From Escherichia marmotae (lineage in GTDB: Bacteria; Pseudomonadota; Gammaproteobacteria; Enterobacterales; Enterobacteriaceae), in assembly GCF_002900365.1 (NCBI RefSeq), contig NZ_CP025979.1, positions 2,108,001 to 2,172,000 on the forward strand: DNA of 64,000 nt, read 5' to 3'. The position numbers and the translations under genes are program-made. The notes under the pieces are model-generated. The model saw nothing but the letters and a program-made list of their open reading frames with translations. It had not been told where the DNA came from and did no database searches. Of this stretch, positions 48,960-58,190 are shown piece by piece; position 1 is the first letter of the stretch; every line of letters begins with the position of its first letter.

Positions 48960-50417
48960 ATGCTCAAGCGTTCCATCTCTGTCCACCTGGCGCTGATGTT
49001 TGCCTTATCCGCGCTGCTGATTGTTTCCGTTATTGGCATCCTGCTCAGAAGCTCTTTGCATGATTCCTTACAAAAACAGATGCACAACGAACTGTTGTTC
49101 AGGGAATCATTGATGAGTCCGTGGATCACCGCTCGAACCTCAGCCGACGGTTGGTCCACGCTTGCCAATAAATTCACCGTATTAGCCAATTCCGAAGGTG
49201 AGCGCGTGCGCTACTGGATAGTCAGCGATAACCCGCGTTTCAGCGTGGGAGGAATACCGCCAGTGGGAGTTCAGTGGTCTTCTTTGCGGGAGGGATTTAA
49301 TAAAGTACCCGGCGCATCAGAGGGCGCATGCTCGCTGTTTCTGTTAGTGAAAACGATCCCGGCAAACGGTGAAAGACCTGAGTTACGTTATGTGGTCGCC
49401 ATTGACTCCACGCCGTACATGGGCACGCTCAATGCCTTTACGCGGACACTGTTGATCATTACTGCTCTGGGCGTAGCGATCGTCGCCCTGCTGGGCTACG
49501 TTGTTTCAAAGATTGGCCTGCGTCCGGTGGGAATGCTCAGTAAGCAGGCGCAACATCTCGCACCAGGGGATCATAGTCAGCGACTGGATGCCAGAGCCTT
49601 CCCCGAAGAGTTGCAGCAACTGGCCTCATCATTTAATGGCGTGCTGGAGCGCCAGGAAATCGCCTGGCGGCAACTTGAAAGTTTTAATGCTGATGTTGCT
49701 CATGAACTTCGCACGCCGCTGACTAACCTGATTGGCCAAACGCAACTGGGGCTATCACGCCGACGATCTTATGAAGAACTGGAAGAATTATTGGGCTCGA
49801 ATCTGGAAGAGCTTGAACGTATGACGTCTATTGTCAATGACATGCTGTTCCTGTCTCATGCCCACGCGGGGGAACATGCGTCTCAGCTTAAACAAGTCTC
49901 CTTGCGAGAAGAACCCCTTAAGACAGCAGAATATGTCGAGCCTTCTTTTACAGAAAAACAGCTTTCGCTGGATGTTGAAGGCGATGTCACTGCGCTTATC
50001 GATCGGCGGCTGTTCCACCGCTCACTGGCCAATTTACTGGAAAATAGCGCAAGACATTCCCCCTCTAATAGCACGATTACCGTGCGGTTAAGCGAAAGAG
50101 ATAATCAGGCCTGTGTTGAAGTTTCCAATCCGGGCGATCCGATAGCACCTGAGCACTTACACCGGCTTTTTGAGCGGTTTTATCGCATCGACACCTCCCG
50201 GGCAAGAAGTGATGCCCATCATGGGTTGGGTCTGTCGATTGTGCGCGCCGTCGCTATTATGCACCGGGGAGATGCCTTTGCCCGTAGTGAAGGTGGCATC
50301 AATACATTTGGCCTCACCTTTGCGATGCAAGCAAATAAAACAGCGGGCAATTCGCCTTCAGGCACTGAGTCTGGTGCAGCGTTAACTGACAAAATTGTCA
50401 GGGAGGCGTCAGCCTGA
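48960..50417 (+). CDS. Sensor histidine kinase of the CusS/HprS family
   Basis: A 485-residue kinase: membrane helix about 11-31, periplasmic domain about 32-163, second helix about 164-186, HAMP, HisKA with phospho-acceptor His248 in DVAHELRTPLTN, and ATPase motifs LLENSARHSP (N box) and HHGLGLSIVRA (G box). The CusS/HprS family senses copper/silver or H2O2/HOCl. No metal efflux genes are nearby; the neighbours are redox enzymes and rcl genes, so an oxidative signal is plausible. The 3' end contains the box at 50387-50400. Confidence 0.92.
   Translation: MLKRSISVHLALMFALSALLIVSVIGILLRSSLHDSLQKQMHNELLFRESLMSPWITARTSADGWSTLANKFTVLANSEGERVRYWIVSDNPRFSVGGIPPVGVQWSSLREGFNKVPGASEGACSLFLLVKTIPANGERPELRYVVAIDSTPYMGTLNAFTRTLLIITALGVAIVALLGYVVSKIGLRPVGMLSKQAQHLAPGDHSQRLDARAFPEELQQLASSFNGVLERQEIAWRQLESFNADVAHELRTPLTNLIGQTQLGLSRRRSYEELEELLGSNLEELERMTSIVNDMLFLSHAHAGEHASQLKQVSLREEPLKTAEYVEPSFTEKQLSLDVEGDVTALIDRRLFHRSLANLLENSARHSPSNSTITVRLSERDNQACVEVSNPGDPIAPEHLHRLFERFYRIDTSRARSDAHHGLGLSIVRAVAIMHRGDAFARSEGGINTFGLTFAMQANKTAGNSPSGTESGAALTDKIVREASA
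50387..50400 (+). promoter_or_regulatory. CusR/HprR-type box upstream of the cupin gene
   Basis: TGACAAAATTGTCA matches TGACAA-N2-TTGTCA exactly (flanked by C and G, extending the palindrome to 16 bp). It lies at the end of the kinase gene, 80 bp before the cupin start. A TAGAAT at 50435-50440 is a possible -10, putting the box centre about 44 bp upstream of the -10 centre, a normal activator position. CusR and HprR recognise this motif; the adjacent regulator is of that family. Confidence 0.75.
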
Positions 50418-50480
50418 CGACATGTCACGCTGATTAGAATCATTGCATCCCCTCCATCATCGTAGATAAGGACGCTTTGC

Positions 50481-50960
50481 ATGATCAGACAGTTACGTTA
50501 TCTCGGGTTACTACTGCCACTCTTCACCGCTTCATCCTGGGCAGTGGAGCAAAATTCCGCTGTCCATATTGCTCCCGCCGGAAGCCAGAATGCGGTGTAC
50601 GGATCAGCGGAGAACTTTACCGGTCGTGTCCGGGTTGATCCGCTGTTCAACGCAGACAACGACATCCGTGTTTCCGCGGCTTATGTCACCTTTGAACCAG
50701 GCGCTCGCTCCGCCTGGCATACTCATCCGGCTGGTCAGCGGCTGATTGTGACCGCTGGTGTTGGGCTCACCCAACAAGAAGGCCAGCCGGTACAGGTGAT
50801 CCGTGCTGGCGATGTTGTCTCTTGCCCGGCGGGCGTCAAACACTGGCATGGTGCAGCCCCCGGTAGCGCGATGACACATCTGGCAATAACCGGCGTGGTG
50901 GATGGCAAAAGCGTTAACTGGAAGGAGTTAGTGACAGATGAACAATACCACGCCCATTAA
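50481..50960 (+). CDS. Exported cupin-domain protein
   Basis: A 159-residue protein with a signal peptide at about 1-22 (LLLPLFTASSWAVEQ) and a single cupin barrel. Metal ligand motifs are WHTHPAGQRLIV (His near 86 and 88) and CPAGVKHWHGAAP (His near 120-122), plus THLAITG. Small cupins of this type bind Fe, Mn or Cu; enzyme activity cannot be inferred. It overlaps the following gene by 23 bp, so the two are co-translated. A CusR-type box precedes it. Confidence 0.87.
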   Translation: MIRQLRYLGLLLPLFTASSWAVEQNSAVHIAPAGSQNAVYGSAENFTGRVRVDPLFNADNDIRVSAAYVTFEPGARSAWHTHPAGQRLIVTAGVGLTQQEGQPVQVIRAGDVVSCPAGVKHWHGAAPGSAMTHLAITGVVDGKSVNWKELVTDEQYHAH

Positions 50961-51699
50961 GATATTAACGGCAGCGGTACTGCTAACCTTTGGTTTTGCG
51001 CTTACCGCAAATGCTGCGCTCATCAATAAAGGAGCTACCAAAATGAATCATGAATACACGGTTTCAGATACGCTTTCAGCTCGCCAGCAGGCCATCCCGT
51101 TGATTGCTGCCTCAATGGCCAGCAGTCAGATGGATAAGCTGAATGCAGCACTTAATCAGGGACTTGATGCAGGACTCACGATAAACGAAGCTAAAGAAAT
51201 TCTCATCCAGCTCTATGCCTATACCGGATTCCCCCGCAGCCTGAATGCTCTGAATGAGCTGATGAAAGTCGTCGAAGCACGTAAACAACGTGGCATCGAA
51301 GACATTGAAGGTAAAGAGCCAATCGCCCCGGTTCCCGTCGGGGATGAGCTTCGCCGTGTCGGTATCGCAAACCAGACTAAAATCGCAGGAGCGCCTGTCC
51401 AGGGGCCACTGTTTGATTTTGCGCCCACGATAAATCAATTCCTGCAAACGCATCTGTTCGGGGACATTTTCGCCCGCGATAACCTCGACTGGCAAAGCCG
51501 TGAACTGGCAACAGTTGGCGCATTAGCAGCCACGCCAGGCGTTGAAGCCCAATTGTTGTCACATACGCGAGCAAGCATGAGAGTTGGCCTGACAGCAGCG
51601 CAGTTACGGCAGTTGGCACAGGTTCTGCGTGAACATGGTGACCATGATGCGGCCACAAGAGCTGAAGAGGCACTGCAAAAAGCGATTGAAAGCAAATAG
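50938..51699 (+). CDS. Exported carboxymuconolactone decarboxylase-like protein
   Basis: A 253-residue protein with a signal peptide at about 1-27 (ILTAAVLLTFGFALTANAAL) and two CMD-family repeats: INEAKEILIQLYAYTGFPRS in the first and SRELATVGALAATPGVEAQL in the second. The Cys-x-x-Cys of AhpD peroxidases is absent, so it is not an AhpD-type thiol peroxidase. The exported location is unusual for this family. It overlaps the cupin gene and should share its regulation. Role unknown. Confidence 0.85.
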   Translation: MNNTTPIKILTAAVLLTFGFALTANAALINKGATKMNHEYTVSDTLSARQQAIPLIAASMASSQMDKLNAALNQGLDAGLTINEAKEILIQLYAYTGFPRSLNALNELMKVVEARKQRGIEDIEGKEPIAPVPVGDELRRVGIANQTKIAGAPVQGPLFDFAPTINQFLQTHLFGDIFARDNLDWQSRELATVGALAATPGVEAQLLSHTRASMRVGLTAAQLRQLAQVLREHGDHDAATRAEEALQKAIESK

Positions 51700-51857
51700 A
51701 GAAGGTCGCCATGCAGACTGGCCCCCTGATCAGAGAACATATGTGATTCATCATCCGCATTCATGAATCTGCCAAATAAAGGCAATCAAGGGGGCAAAAT
51801 AATTAACGCTGGTAACTCAGATATGATTGAACGGCAACCATAACAGAGGATGTAATC

Positions 51858-52921
51858 TTGAAAACTGTCTTAAAAACGCTGGCTATCTGCATGATGGCAG
51901 GAGGTCTGGCGGCGCAGTCGGTCTCTGCCGAACCATTGGTCATTCAGGAACAAGGAAGCTTTTCTGCCGGGGGCACCATCATCACCGCGCCAGGAACATT
52001 TGATGCGAAAAAGCCGCTGGACTCGGCGGGGCAAACTTATCATGGCGATCATGCGTCAGTGTTCTACCAAATCCCGGAGAATCCGCATAAATATCCCATC
52101 GTTATGCTACACGGCGCAGGTCAATCTTCCCGTACCTGGGAAAGTACGCCGGATGGTCGTGAAGGATTCCAGAACATATTCCTGCGTCGCGGATTCTCCA
52201 CGTATATTGTCGATCAGCCGCGTCGGGGTGATGCCGGACGTACCACTGTAGAAAGTACGGTTACACCAAAACCCGATGAGCAGATGTGGTTTAACCAGTT
52301 CCGTGTTGGCGTGTGGCCAGCGTATTTTAAAGGCGTCCAGTTTTCCCACGACAAAGAGGCACTGAATCAGTATTTCCGCCAGATGACCCCGAATACAGGG
52401 CCGTTTGATGTCAATGTCATCTCTGATGCGATGTCTGCCGTAGTAGATAAATCAGGTCCGGCAATCCTCTTCACTCACTCTCAGGGTGGTGGTCCAGGCT
52501 GGTATACCGCGATAAAAAACAACAAGGTAAAAGCCATTGTCGCCTTCGAGCCAGGAAGTGGCTTTGTGTTCCCGGAAAAAGAACTCCCCCCCCTATGCCA
52601 AGTGCGTTCGACACGCTGAAGGGTGAACCAGTGCCAATGGAGCAGTTTATGGCGCTGACTAAAATCCCGATTCTGATTATTTACGGCGATAACATACCGG
52701 ATAAGCCTGTAGCCATGCCCGCGCAGGACAGTTGGCGAGTACGCCTGGCAATGGCGCGTACGTGGCGTGACGTGGTTAACAAGCATGGTGGGGATGTGAC
52801 GGTGACGCATCTGCCTGAAGTAGGGATAAAAGGTAATACCCACTTCCCGTTCTCTGACCTGAATAATGTGCAAATCGCTGATTTGGTCAGTAAATTCATT
52901 CATGACAAAAAACTTGATTAA
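51858..52921 (+). pseudogene. Exported alpha/beta hydrolase gene frameshifted at a poly-C tract
   Basis: From ATG 51858 (MKTVLKTLAICMMAGG..., signal peptide to SVSA) the frame encodes a close paralogue of the lipoprotein hydrolase at 47090, with elbow FTHSQGG. It shifts at a run of eight C (52586-52593) after FPEKEL, ending at 52619. The remaining 100 residues (PMPSAFDTLKGEPVPMEQFM to FIHDKKLD) continue in another frame to 52921 and contain the catalytic His region (KGNTHFPF). One added C (nine in total) would restore a 354-residue protein reading ELPPPMPS. Such tracts slip often, so this may be a phase-variable gene, a pseudogene, or an error. Confidence 0.88.
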
Positions 52922-53154
52922 TTAAGCAAAGGGGGCTGACTCGCGCTCCCTTTATGTTGGGACTTCCCATATTCCGTCACATCAGGATACAAACTGATAC
53001 TCTTTCCTTTCCGCAATGAGAGGCACGAAAGAATCTTCATGATTTGATGGCATTCATCGTTGTTGCGCGTAAAAGGAGTTTCACCAGAGCAGCGGTTCAA
53101 TTTTGTGATTTATTGGTAAATATAAAGAATCGCTGCTCTGAATTACTCCGTTAC

Positions 53155-54201
53155 TCAGCCATTCAGTGAAGCCATGTCAATGACAAAACGATGCGCCATA
53201 TCCCCTTTTGCAAGGCGGGCAAAAGCATCGTTTATCTGATCAATATTGATCATTTCACATTCGGGATAGACATTATGCTTCGCGCAGAAATCCAGCGCTT
53301 CCTGTGTTTCTGCAATACCACCGATGAGTGAACCTGCAACACGGCGACGCCCCATAATCAGAGGGATCGTTGAAGGTTCTTCCACAGGACCAACCTGGCC
53401 AACAATAACTAATGAACCATCAATATCTAGTAATGGGGTGTAGATATTCAGGTCGTGTTTAACGGGAACTGTATCGATAATCAAATCGAATGCGTAGGCT
53501 GAGCTTTGTAATGCCTCGGGGTCTGAAGACGGGAGAATGCCTTTTGCACCGAGCGATTTTGCCTCATCCTCTTTGCTTTTCGTCCGGCTAATCACAGTAA
53601 CGTCAGCCCCCATCGCAACGGCCAGTTTTACCGCCATATGGCCTAATCCGCCTAACCCAATAACGCCAACACGGCTGCCAGGGCCAACATTCCAGGTACG
53701 TAATGGTGAGAACGTGGTGATACCTGCACAGAGAATCGGCGCGGTTTTCGCTAAATCCATATTTTCAGGGATCCGCAGGACAAATTCCTCACGTACCACA
53801 ATATGTTTGGAGTAGCCTCCCTGAGTGATTTCGCCGCTAATCCGATCCTTAGCACCATAAGTTGGCGTCATCCCGTGGCGGCAATACTGCTCTTCGCCCT
53901 GCTCACACTGGTCGCAGTGCATACAGCTATCGACCATACAGCCAACGGCAACATGATCACCTACCTGATATTTTTTAACCCCCTGCCCCACTGATCTCAC
54001 GACACCAACAATTTCGTGCCCCGGAATTAACGGATAAGGTTGAGGCCCCCAGTCGCCATTAACTGTATGTAAATCTGAGTGACAAACGCCACAATAAAGA
54101 ATTTCAATGGCAATATCATTGTCACGTAACTCACGACGTTTAAAATGATAAGGAACCAGCTTTGCGTCGGCAGAGAGTGCAGCATAACCAATAGTTTTCA
54201 T
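53155..54201 (-). CDS. Zinc-dependent NAD(P) alcohol dehydrogenase (YahK/AdhC-like)
   Basis: A 348-residue medium-chain dehydrogenase. Catalytic zinc: CGVCHSDLH (Cys about 38) and GHEIVG (His about 61). The structural zinc loop is CMHCDQCEQGEEQYC (about 93-107). The nucleotide-binding GLGGLGHM lies near 178. The ATG at 54201 is chosen because AGG lies 6 bases upstream; an ATG at 54216 is possible. Members reduce aldehydes with NADPH. It is similar to YahK, whose own locus is absent here because the Zorya island occupies it, but I judge it a separate relative, not a displaced yahK. Confidence 0.88.
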   Translation of the reverse strand: MKTIGYAALSADAKLVPYHFKRRELRDNDIAIEILYCGVCHSDLHTVNGDWGPQPYPLIPGHEIVGVVRSVGQGVKKYQVGDHVAVGCMVDSCMHCDQCEQGEEQYCRHGMTPTYGAKDRISGEITQGGYSKHIVVREEFVLRIPENMDLAKTAPILCAGITTFSPLRTWNVGPGSRVGVIGLGGLGHMAVKLAVAMGADVTVISRTKSKEDEAKSLGAKGILPSSDPEALQSSAYAFDLIIDTVPVKHDLNIYTPLLDIDGSLVIVGQVGPVEEPSTIPLIMGRRRVAGSLIGGIAETQEALDFCAKHNVYPECEMINIDQINDAFARLAKGDMAHRFVIDMASLNG

Positions 54202-54363
54202 AACGTGCCTCTTCATTGTGAAATGATTAATAATTTAAGGATCATATCCTTAAAGCACTGGCTAAAAGCCATATTGTCTGAATGTGACTACTTTATAAAA
54301 TAAAGCCTGTACGCTCAGATAAAACATCCTCATCCAAATGATATAGCTCAACAAATACTAAAA

Positions 54364-55233
54364 TCAGTCATGTATTTTTACGCCAAGACAACCACGAACA
54401 AACTCAGGATTAAAATGTTTTACGGATTCGCCAACATAGCCTAAATCGAGTGAACTAATTTGTTCCATTTCTTCATCTGTCAGGGAAAAATCCCAGATGG
54501 CGAAATTTTCCTCAATACGGTGTTGATGAGTCGATTTCGGTATAACAACTACGCCTCGTTGAATATTCCAGCGCAGGATTACCTGAGAAATCGATTTCTG
54601 GTGAGTATTTGCAATACTCTGAAGCATTTTGTTTTCAAATGGCTTATGTCTTCCACCGCCTAATGGAGCCCAGGCTTCAGGCTGCACATTATAGTACTTC
54701 ATCGTTGCCAGCGCCTCAGGTTGAGCAAAATAGGGATGCAGTTCCACCTGGTTTACCATTGGTTTTACTCTGACAGTTTCACAAAAATTTGCTAATACAT
54801 GAGGATAGAAGTTGGAAACACCAATCGCTTTCAGTTTCCCCTCATCATAAGCCTCTTCCAGGGCGCGCCACGCACTGAAATAATCGCGCATTGCCTGGTG
54901 CAATAAATAGAGATCAAAGTATTCAAGGCCCGATTTTTTTAACGATGCTTCAATTCCTGCTTTTGCTGTATCGCGATCGACCATGTCCTGTACCCAAAGT
55001 TTTGAGGTAATAAATAATTCCTCTCGGGTACAAAGACCTTCCGAAATGGCCTCACGAACCGCTTCACCGACAGCATCTTCATTACCGTATACCGCAGCAG
55101 TATCGATAAGACGATAACCTGTCCGGATAGCACTCAACACCGACTGTTTACACTCTTCTTTATCGGTAACCTGAAAAACCCCAAAACCGACCATCGGCAT
55201 TTTAAGATTGTTGCTTAATACAGAAAATTCCAC
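54364..55233 (-). CDS. Aldo/keto reductase (2,5-diketo-D-gluconate reductase type)
   Basis: A 289-residue AKR5-like protein. Motifs: NNLKMPMVGFGVFQ, DTAAVYGNE (catalytic Tyr), TSKLW (Lys), LLHQ (His) and the NADPH site IPKSTHQHRIEEN. I use GTG 55233, with GGAGG eight bases upstream, over the longer ATG/GTG starts at 55251. It reduces aldehydes or ketones with NADPH. It is 147 bp upstream of the dehydrogenase gene, and the IS66 element sits 81 bp upstream of its start, between it and the divergent reductase genes. Confidence 0.88.
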   Translation of the reverse strand: MEFSVLSNNLKMPMVGFGVFQVTDKEECKQSVLSAIRTGYRLIDTAAVYGNEDAVGEAVREAISEGLCTREELFITSKLWVQDMVDRDTAKAGIEASLKKSGLEYFDLYLLHQAMRDYFSAWRALEEAYDEGKLKAIGVSNFYPHVLANFCETVRVKPMVNQVELHPYFAQPEALATMKYYNVQPEAWAPLGGGRHKPFENKMLQSIANTHQKSISQVILRWNIQRGVVVIPKSTHQHRIEENFAIWDFSLTDEEMEQISSLDLGYVGESVKHFNPEFVRGCLGVKIHD

Positions 55234-55344
55234 GGTAAGCACCTCCATCACGTATGGATCATTATTCTAAGTTAAAATACAACTCCCGATTAGTATGCTA
55301 ATTGTGATTTCACTGTAAGCGGCTCGTCAGAACCGTATTGATAT

Positions 55345-56916
55345 TTACTGAGAGCTCAGATCAACTTTCCAGGGCAACAGATCGCGTACCCGGTTTGCCG
55401 GCCAGTCCTGGATATGTTCAATGACGTAACGCAGCCACTTTTCTGGCTCCACATTGTTCAGACGGCATGTGCCGATCAGCGAGTACAACACCGCCGCATG
55501 TTCACCACCGCTGTCGGAACCCGCGAACATCCAGTTTTTCCGGCCTACGGCCACTCCCCGTAAGGCGTTCTCTGCGATGTTGTTGTCGATTTCCACCCAG
55601 CCATTACTGCAGTACACGTTCAGTGCATCCCACTGTTTCAGCAGGTATGCGAACGCTTTTGCCGTATCTGAGTGACGCGACAGTGTTTTCATCTGTTGCT
55701 GTATCCAGTCATACAGTGACTGCATCAGTGGCGCGCCTCTGGCTTTTCTTGCCGCCAGACGCTGTTCTGCTGAACAGCCCCGGACCTCTGCCTCGATAGC
55801 ATACAGTTCACCGATACGCTGCAGGGCTTCCGTGGTGATGTCGGTGGGCGCTCTTGCATGCACATCGTGGATTTTTCTCCGGGCATGAGCCATACACGCG
55901 GCTTCCGTTATTCTGCCGGATTCGTATAACACCCGGTAACCACCGTAAGCATCGGCCTGAAGCACACCGCTGTAACCGGCCAGGTGATTTTGTGGATGGA
56001 TACCTTTCCGGTCCGGACTGTACGCGAACCAGACCGCCGGGGGCATCTGTGAACCGGCGTTGCGGTCATCACGGACGTAGACCCACAGCCGGGCTGTCCG
56101 GGTTTTACCGCTGCCCGGCTCCTGGACCGGGACGGGGATATCATCGGCATGGACTTTACCGGGCATCAGCACATACTGGCGCAGGACGTCATACAGCGGC
56201 TCCAGCAGTTCAGCAACGGCACCGGTCCAGCGCCCCAGTGTGGCACGGCTCAGCTCCACTCCCTGACGACGGTATATTTCTGACTGGCGGTATAACGGCA
56301 GATGGTCTGCATATTTCCCGGTGACAACATGGGCCAGAAGCCCCGCTCCGGCATAACTGCGTGCAATGGGTTTTGAAGGTACTGGTGCCTGCACGATATG
56401 GTCGCACCGGCAACAGGCCAGTTTCGGACGTTGTGTTTCGATAACCTTAAAGGCGCTGCTGATAAGCTCCAGTTGCTCTGACACATCACATCCCAGAGAA
56501 CTGAGTTCACCACCACAGGCAGGACAGCATTCCTCTTCCGGCCGGATAACCCGGGTTTCACGGGGAAGTGAGGCCGGTAACGGTTTACGGGCTGAAGACT
56601 GGCGCAGGGCGGATGGCAGTACCGGGTCATATTGCTCACCCAGCGTTTCCGCCATTTCTTCCTGAAGTGCGCTGATTCGCTCCTGAGCTTCCTGTATCTG
56701 CCGTTCGGTTTTTGCACGAAGTTTTTCTGAGCTTTTACCGAACTGCATACGTTGCAGTTTCGCAACCAGCGCCTTCAGCCGGTTGATTTCGGAAGCATAA
56801 GCCGCCACCCGCTGTGAGAGCAGGCGGTTGTATTCAGCCATCTGGCGGATGGTGTCCTGTTGCGTCTGCAACAGTGCCCGCAGGCGGGCGTTCTCATGAG
56901 CAAGTGAGGTGTCCAT
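55345..56916 (-). CDS. tnpC: IS66-family DDE transposase (TnpC)
   Basis: A 523-residue transposase. An N-terminal coiled-coil leucine-rich stretch (1-60) is followed by a zinc-finger-like segment (CCPACGGEL...CCRCDH, about 130-175) and the DDE domain: HADDIPVPV (Asp), LQADAYGGY (Asp) and the late NNIAENALRG (Glu). The C-terminal IS66 motif GRKNWMFAGSDSGGEHAA is complete. It starts 19 bp after tnpB. Appears functional. Confidence 0.95.
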   Translation of the reverse strand: MDTSLAHENARLRALLQTQQDTIRQMAEYNRLLSQRVAAYASEINRLKALVAKLQRMQFGKSSEKLRAKTERQIQEAQERISALQEEMAETLGEQYDPVLPSALRQSSARKPLPASLPRETRVIRPEEECCPACGGELSSLGCDVSEQLELISSAFKVIETQRPKLACCRCDHIVQAPVPSKPIARSYAGAGLLAHVVTGKYADHLPLYRQSEIYRRQGVELSRATLGRWTGAVAELLEPLYDVLRQYVLMPGKVHADDIPVPVQEPGSGKTRTARLWVYVRDDRNAGSQMPPAVWFAYSPDRKGIHPQNHLAGYSGVLQADAYGGYRVLYESGRITEAACMAHARRKIHDVHARAPTDITTEALQRIGELYAIEAEVRGCSAEQRLAARKARGAPLMQSLYDWIQQQMKTLSRHSDTAKAFAYLLKQWDALNVYCSNGWVEIDNNIAENALRGVAVGRKNWMFAGSDSGGEHAAVLYSLIGTCRLNNVEPEKWLRYVIEHIQDWPANRVRDLLPWKVDLSSQ

Positions 56917-56935
56917 ATCCTCACTTTACAACGGG

Positions 56936-57283
56936 TTATATGCGGATTCCAGCGCGTTCCGTTCGTTTCGGGTGCTTCCAGTTGATACCTTCAGGAAGCA
57001 TGGATAACTGAGCCGGAGTAAGGTGCACCTTGCCGTCACGGGTGACTGGCCAGACGAAGCGGCCCCGCTCCAGGCGTTTGGTGAAGAGGCACAGTCCGTC
57101 ACTGTCAGCCCACAACACTTTTATCTGGTCACCCCGGCGTCCGCGGAAGATGAACAGGTGTCCGGAGAACGGGTCATCCTTCAGGACGTTCTGAACTTTT
57201 GATGCCAGGCCGTTAAAGCCATTTCGCATGTCGGTGATACCTGCAACCAGCCAGATACGCGAACCGGCAGGGAGAGATATCAT
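56936..57283 (-). CDS. tnpB: IS66 accessory protein TnpB
   Basis: A 115-residue IS66 Orf2-like protein (MISLPAGSRIWLVAGITDMR; FIFRGRRGDQIKVLWADSDG; LSMLPEGINWKHPKRTER). It is required for transposition in IS66 elements, but its mechanism is unknown. Its ATG overlaps the tnpA TGA by one base (TGATG), indicating translational coupling. Confidence 0.94.
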   Translation of the reverse strand: MISLPAGSRIWLVAGITDMRNGFNGLASKVQNVLKDDPFSGHLFIFRGRRGDQIKVLWADSDGLCLFTKRLERGRFVWPVTRDGKVHLTPAQLSMLPEGINWKHPKRTERAGIRI

Positions 57284-57930
57284 CAGTGGCTGCTCCCTTT
57301 TATTTCGCGGATAAGTGTCTGTAATAACGCCGGCGTCAGTTTACCTTTAAGCCTGAGAGTTCCGGCCGGCAGAACCAGCTCACAACACAGACTGTCGGAC
57401 GGTGTATTTATCTGCTCTGGTTCCTGTGCGGGGGCCGGGATTTTATTATCCGGCTCCGGCGTTAACGTCACGGGAAGCAGTGCCGGCATATTTTTTCCGG
57501 AAGGCAGCAGGCCACCTTTCCGGTATTGATGGCGCCAGTTGAAGAGCAGGTTATCGTTGATTCCGTTTTCCCGGGCGATCTGCGCCACACAGGCTCCGGG
57601 CTGCAGTGACTGCTCCACTAAGGCGATTTTAAACTCATAAGGGAAGTTGGGCCGCCGGGGACGTTTTTTTACCACGGGGGCTTCGGATATAACGGTGCTT
57701 TCAGGACGTACGACTGGTACCGTGGAAAATTGTCCGTAAAGGCAGGCATCAAGTTCCTGCTCCGACATGCCTGCGGGCAAAGGCCACGAAAGGCCAGCTC
57801 TCCGAAAGCGCACGAACATACTACAAACTGTTGATTTTGGTACACCCAGGCGACGCCCGGCCACAACCCGGGGTAAATGTTCTTCAAAGTGAAGACGTAA
57901 AGCTTCAGTGATCCAGGTCCGGTGTTTCAT
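57283..57930 (-). CDS. tnpA: IS66 accessory protein TnpA (HTH, IS3/IS911-like)
   Basis: About 215 residues with a helix-turn-helix of the transposase_8 type (KRPRRPNFPYEFKIALVEQS, GACVAQIARENGINDNLLFNW). The start at 57930 (MKHRTWITEA) is preferred; an upstream ATG at 57960 is also possible. An inverted repeat TGTCCAT/ATGGACA covers the region just upstream and could occlude or expose the start. First gene of the IS66 operon. Confidence 0.92.
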   Translation of the reverse strand: MKHRTWITEALRLHFEEHLPRVVAGRRLGVPKSTVCSMFVRFRRAGLSWPLPAGMSEQELDACLYGQFSTVPVVRPESTVISEAPVVKKRPRRPNFPYEFKIALVEQSLQPGACVAQIARENGINDNLLFNWRHQYRKGGLLPSGKNMPALLPVTLTPEPDNKIPAPAQEPEQINTPSDSLCCELVLPAGTLRLKGKLTPALLQTLIREIKGSSH

Positions 57931-58030
57931 ACGATAGTGTCCATTAAAAATGATGGACATTATTTTTGTAGAGCCGGAGGAAACAGACCAGACGGTTTAA
58001 ATGAGCCGGTTACATTTCACTTATGCAGAT

Positions 58031-58101
58031 AATTCATTAATAAAATAGACCCACCTGGTTACGAGGCCACTCAAATCTGCATTCTGGCGGATTAATGAAT
58101 T
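58031..58101. promoter_or_regulatory. Widely spaced perfect inverted repeat upstream of the reductase pair
   Basis: AATTCATTAAT (58031-58041) and ATTAATGAATT (58091-58101) are exact reverse complements, 49 bp apart. They lie about 90-160 bp upstream of the reductase start at 58191, just right of the IS66 insertion. This arrangement could be two operator half-regions joined by looping, for example for the nearby LysR protein. The factor is unknown. Confidence 0.5.
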
Positions 58102-58190
58102 TTGTTCATAGCCCCTGACAAATCCTTCCGTCTAATCTCATCACTCCCTTTACGTTATGCTTCCCGTGAACTATAACGGGAGGTAACACC

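Larger units (their letters stand above)
55315..58013 (-). mobile_element. Complete IS66-family insertion sequence with 8-bp target duplication
   Basis: The 2699-bp element has terminal inverted repeats beginning GTAA: GTAAGCGGCTC...AACCGT at the left and GTAACCGGCTC...AACCGT at the right (reverse strand). ATTTCACT is directly repeated at 55307-55314 and 58014-58021, the 8-bp duplication typical of the family. It carries tnpA, tnpB and tnpC (DDE transposase), all intact. It landed in the intergenic region between two divergent aldo/keto reductase genes, not in an ORF. The perfect duplication suggests recent arrival. Close to ISCro1 in size. Confidence 0.95.

Noticed and set aside
48264..50417. 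Copper resistance operon of the pco/cus type
   Set aside because: The regulator and kinase are of that family, but no efflux, copper oxidase or binding genes occur nearby.
50938..51699. AhpD-type peroxidase
   Set aside because: The Cys-x-x-Cys catalytic pair is missing, and the protein is exported.
53155..54201. The alcohol dehydrogenase as a relocated yahK
   Set aside because: It differs from K-12 YahK at many positions as I recall (for example the structural zinc loop and C-terminus); better seen as a separate relative.
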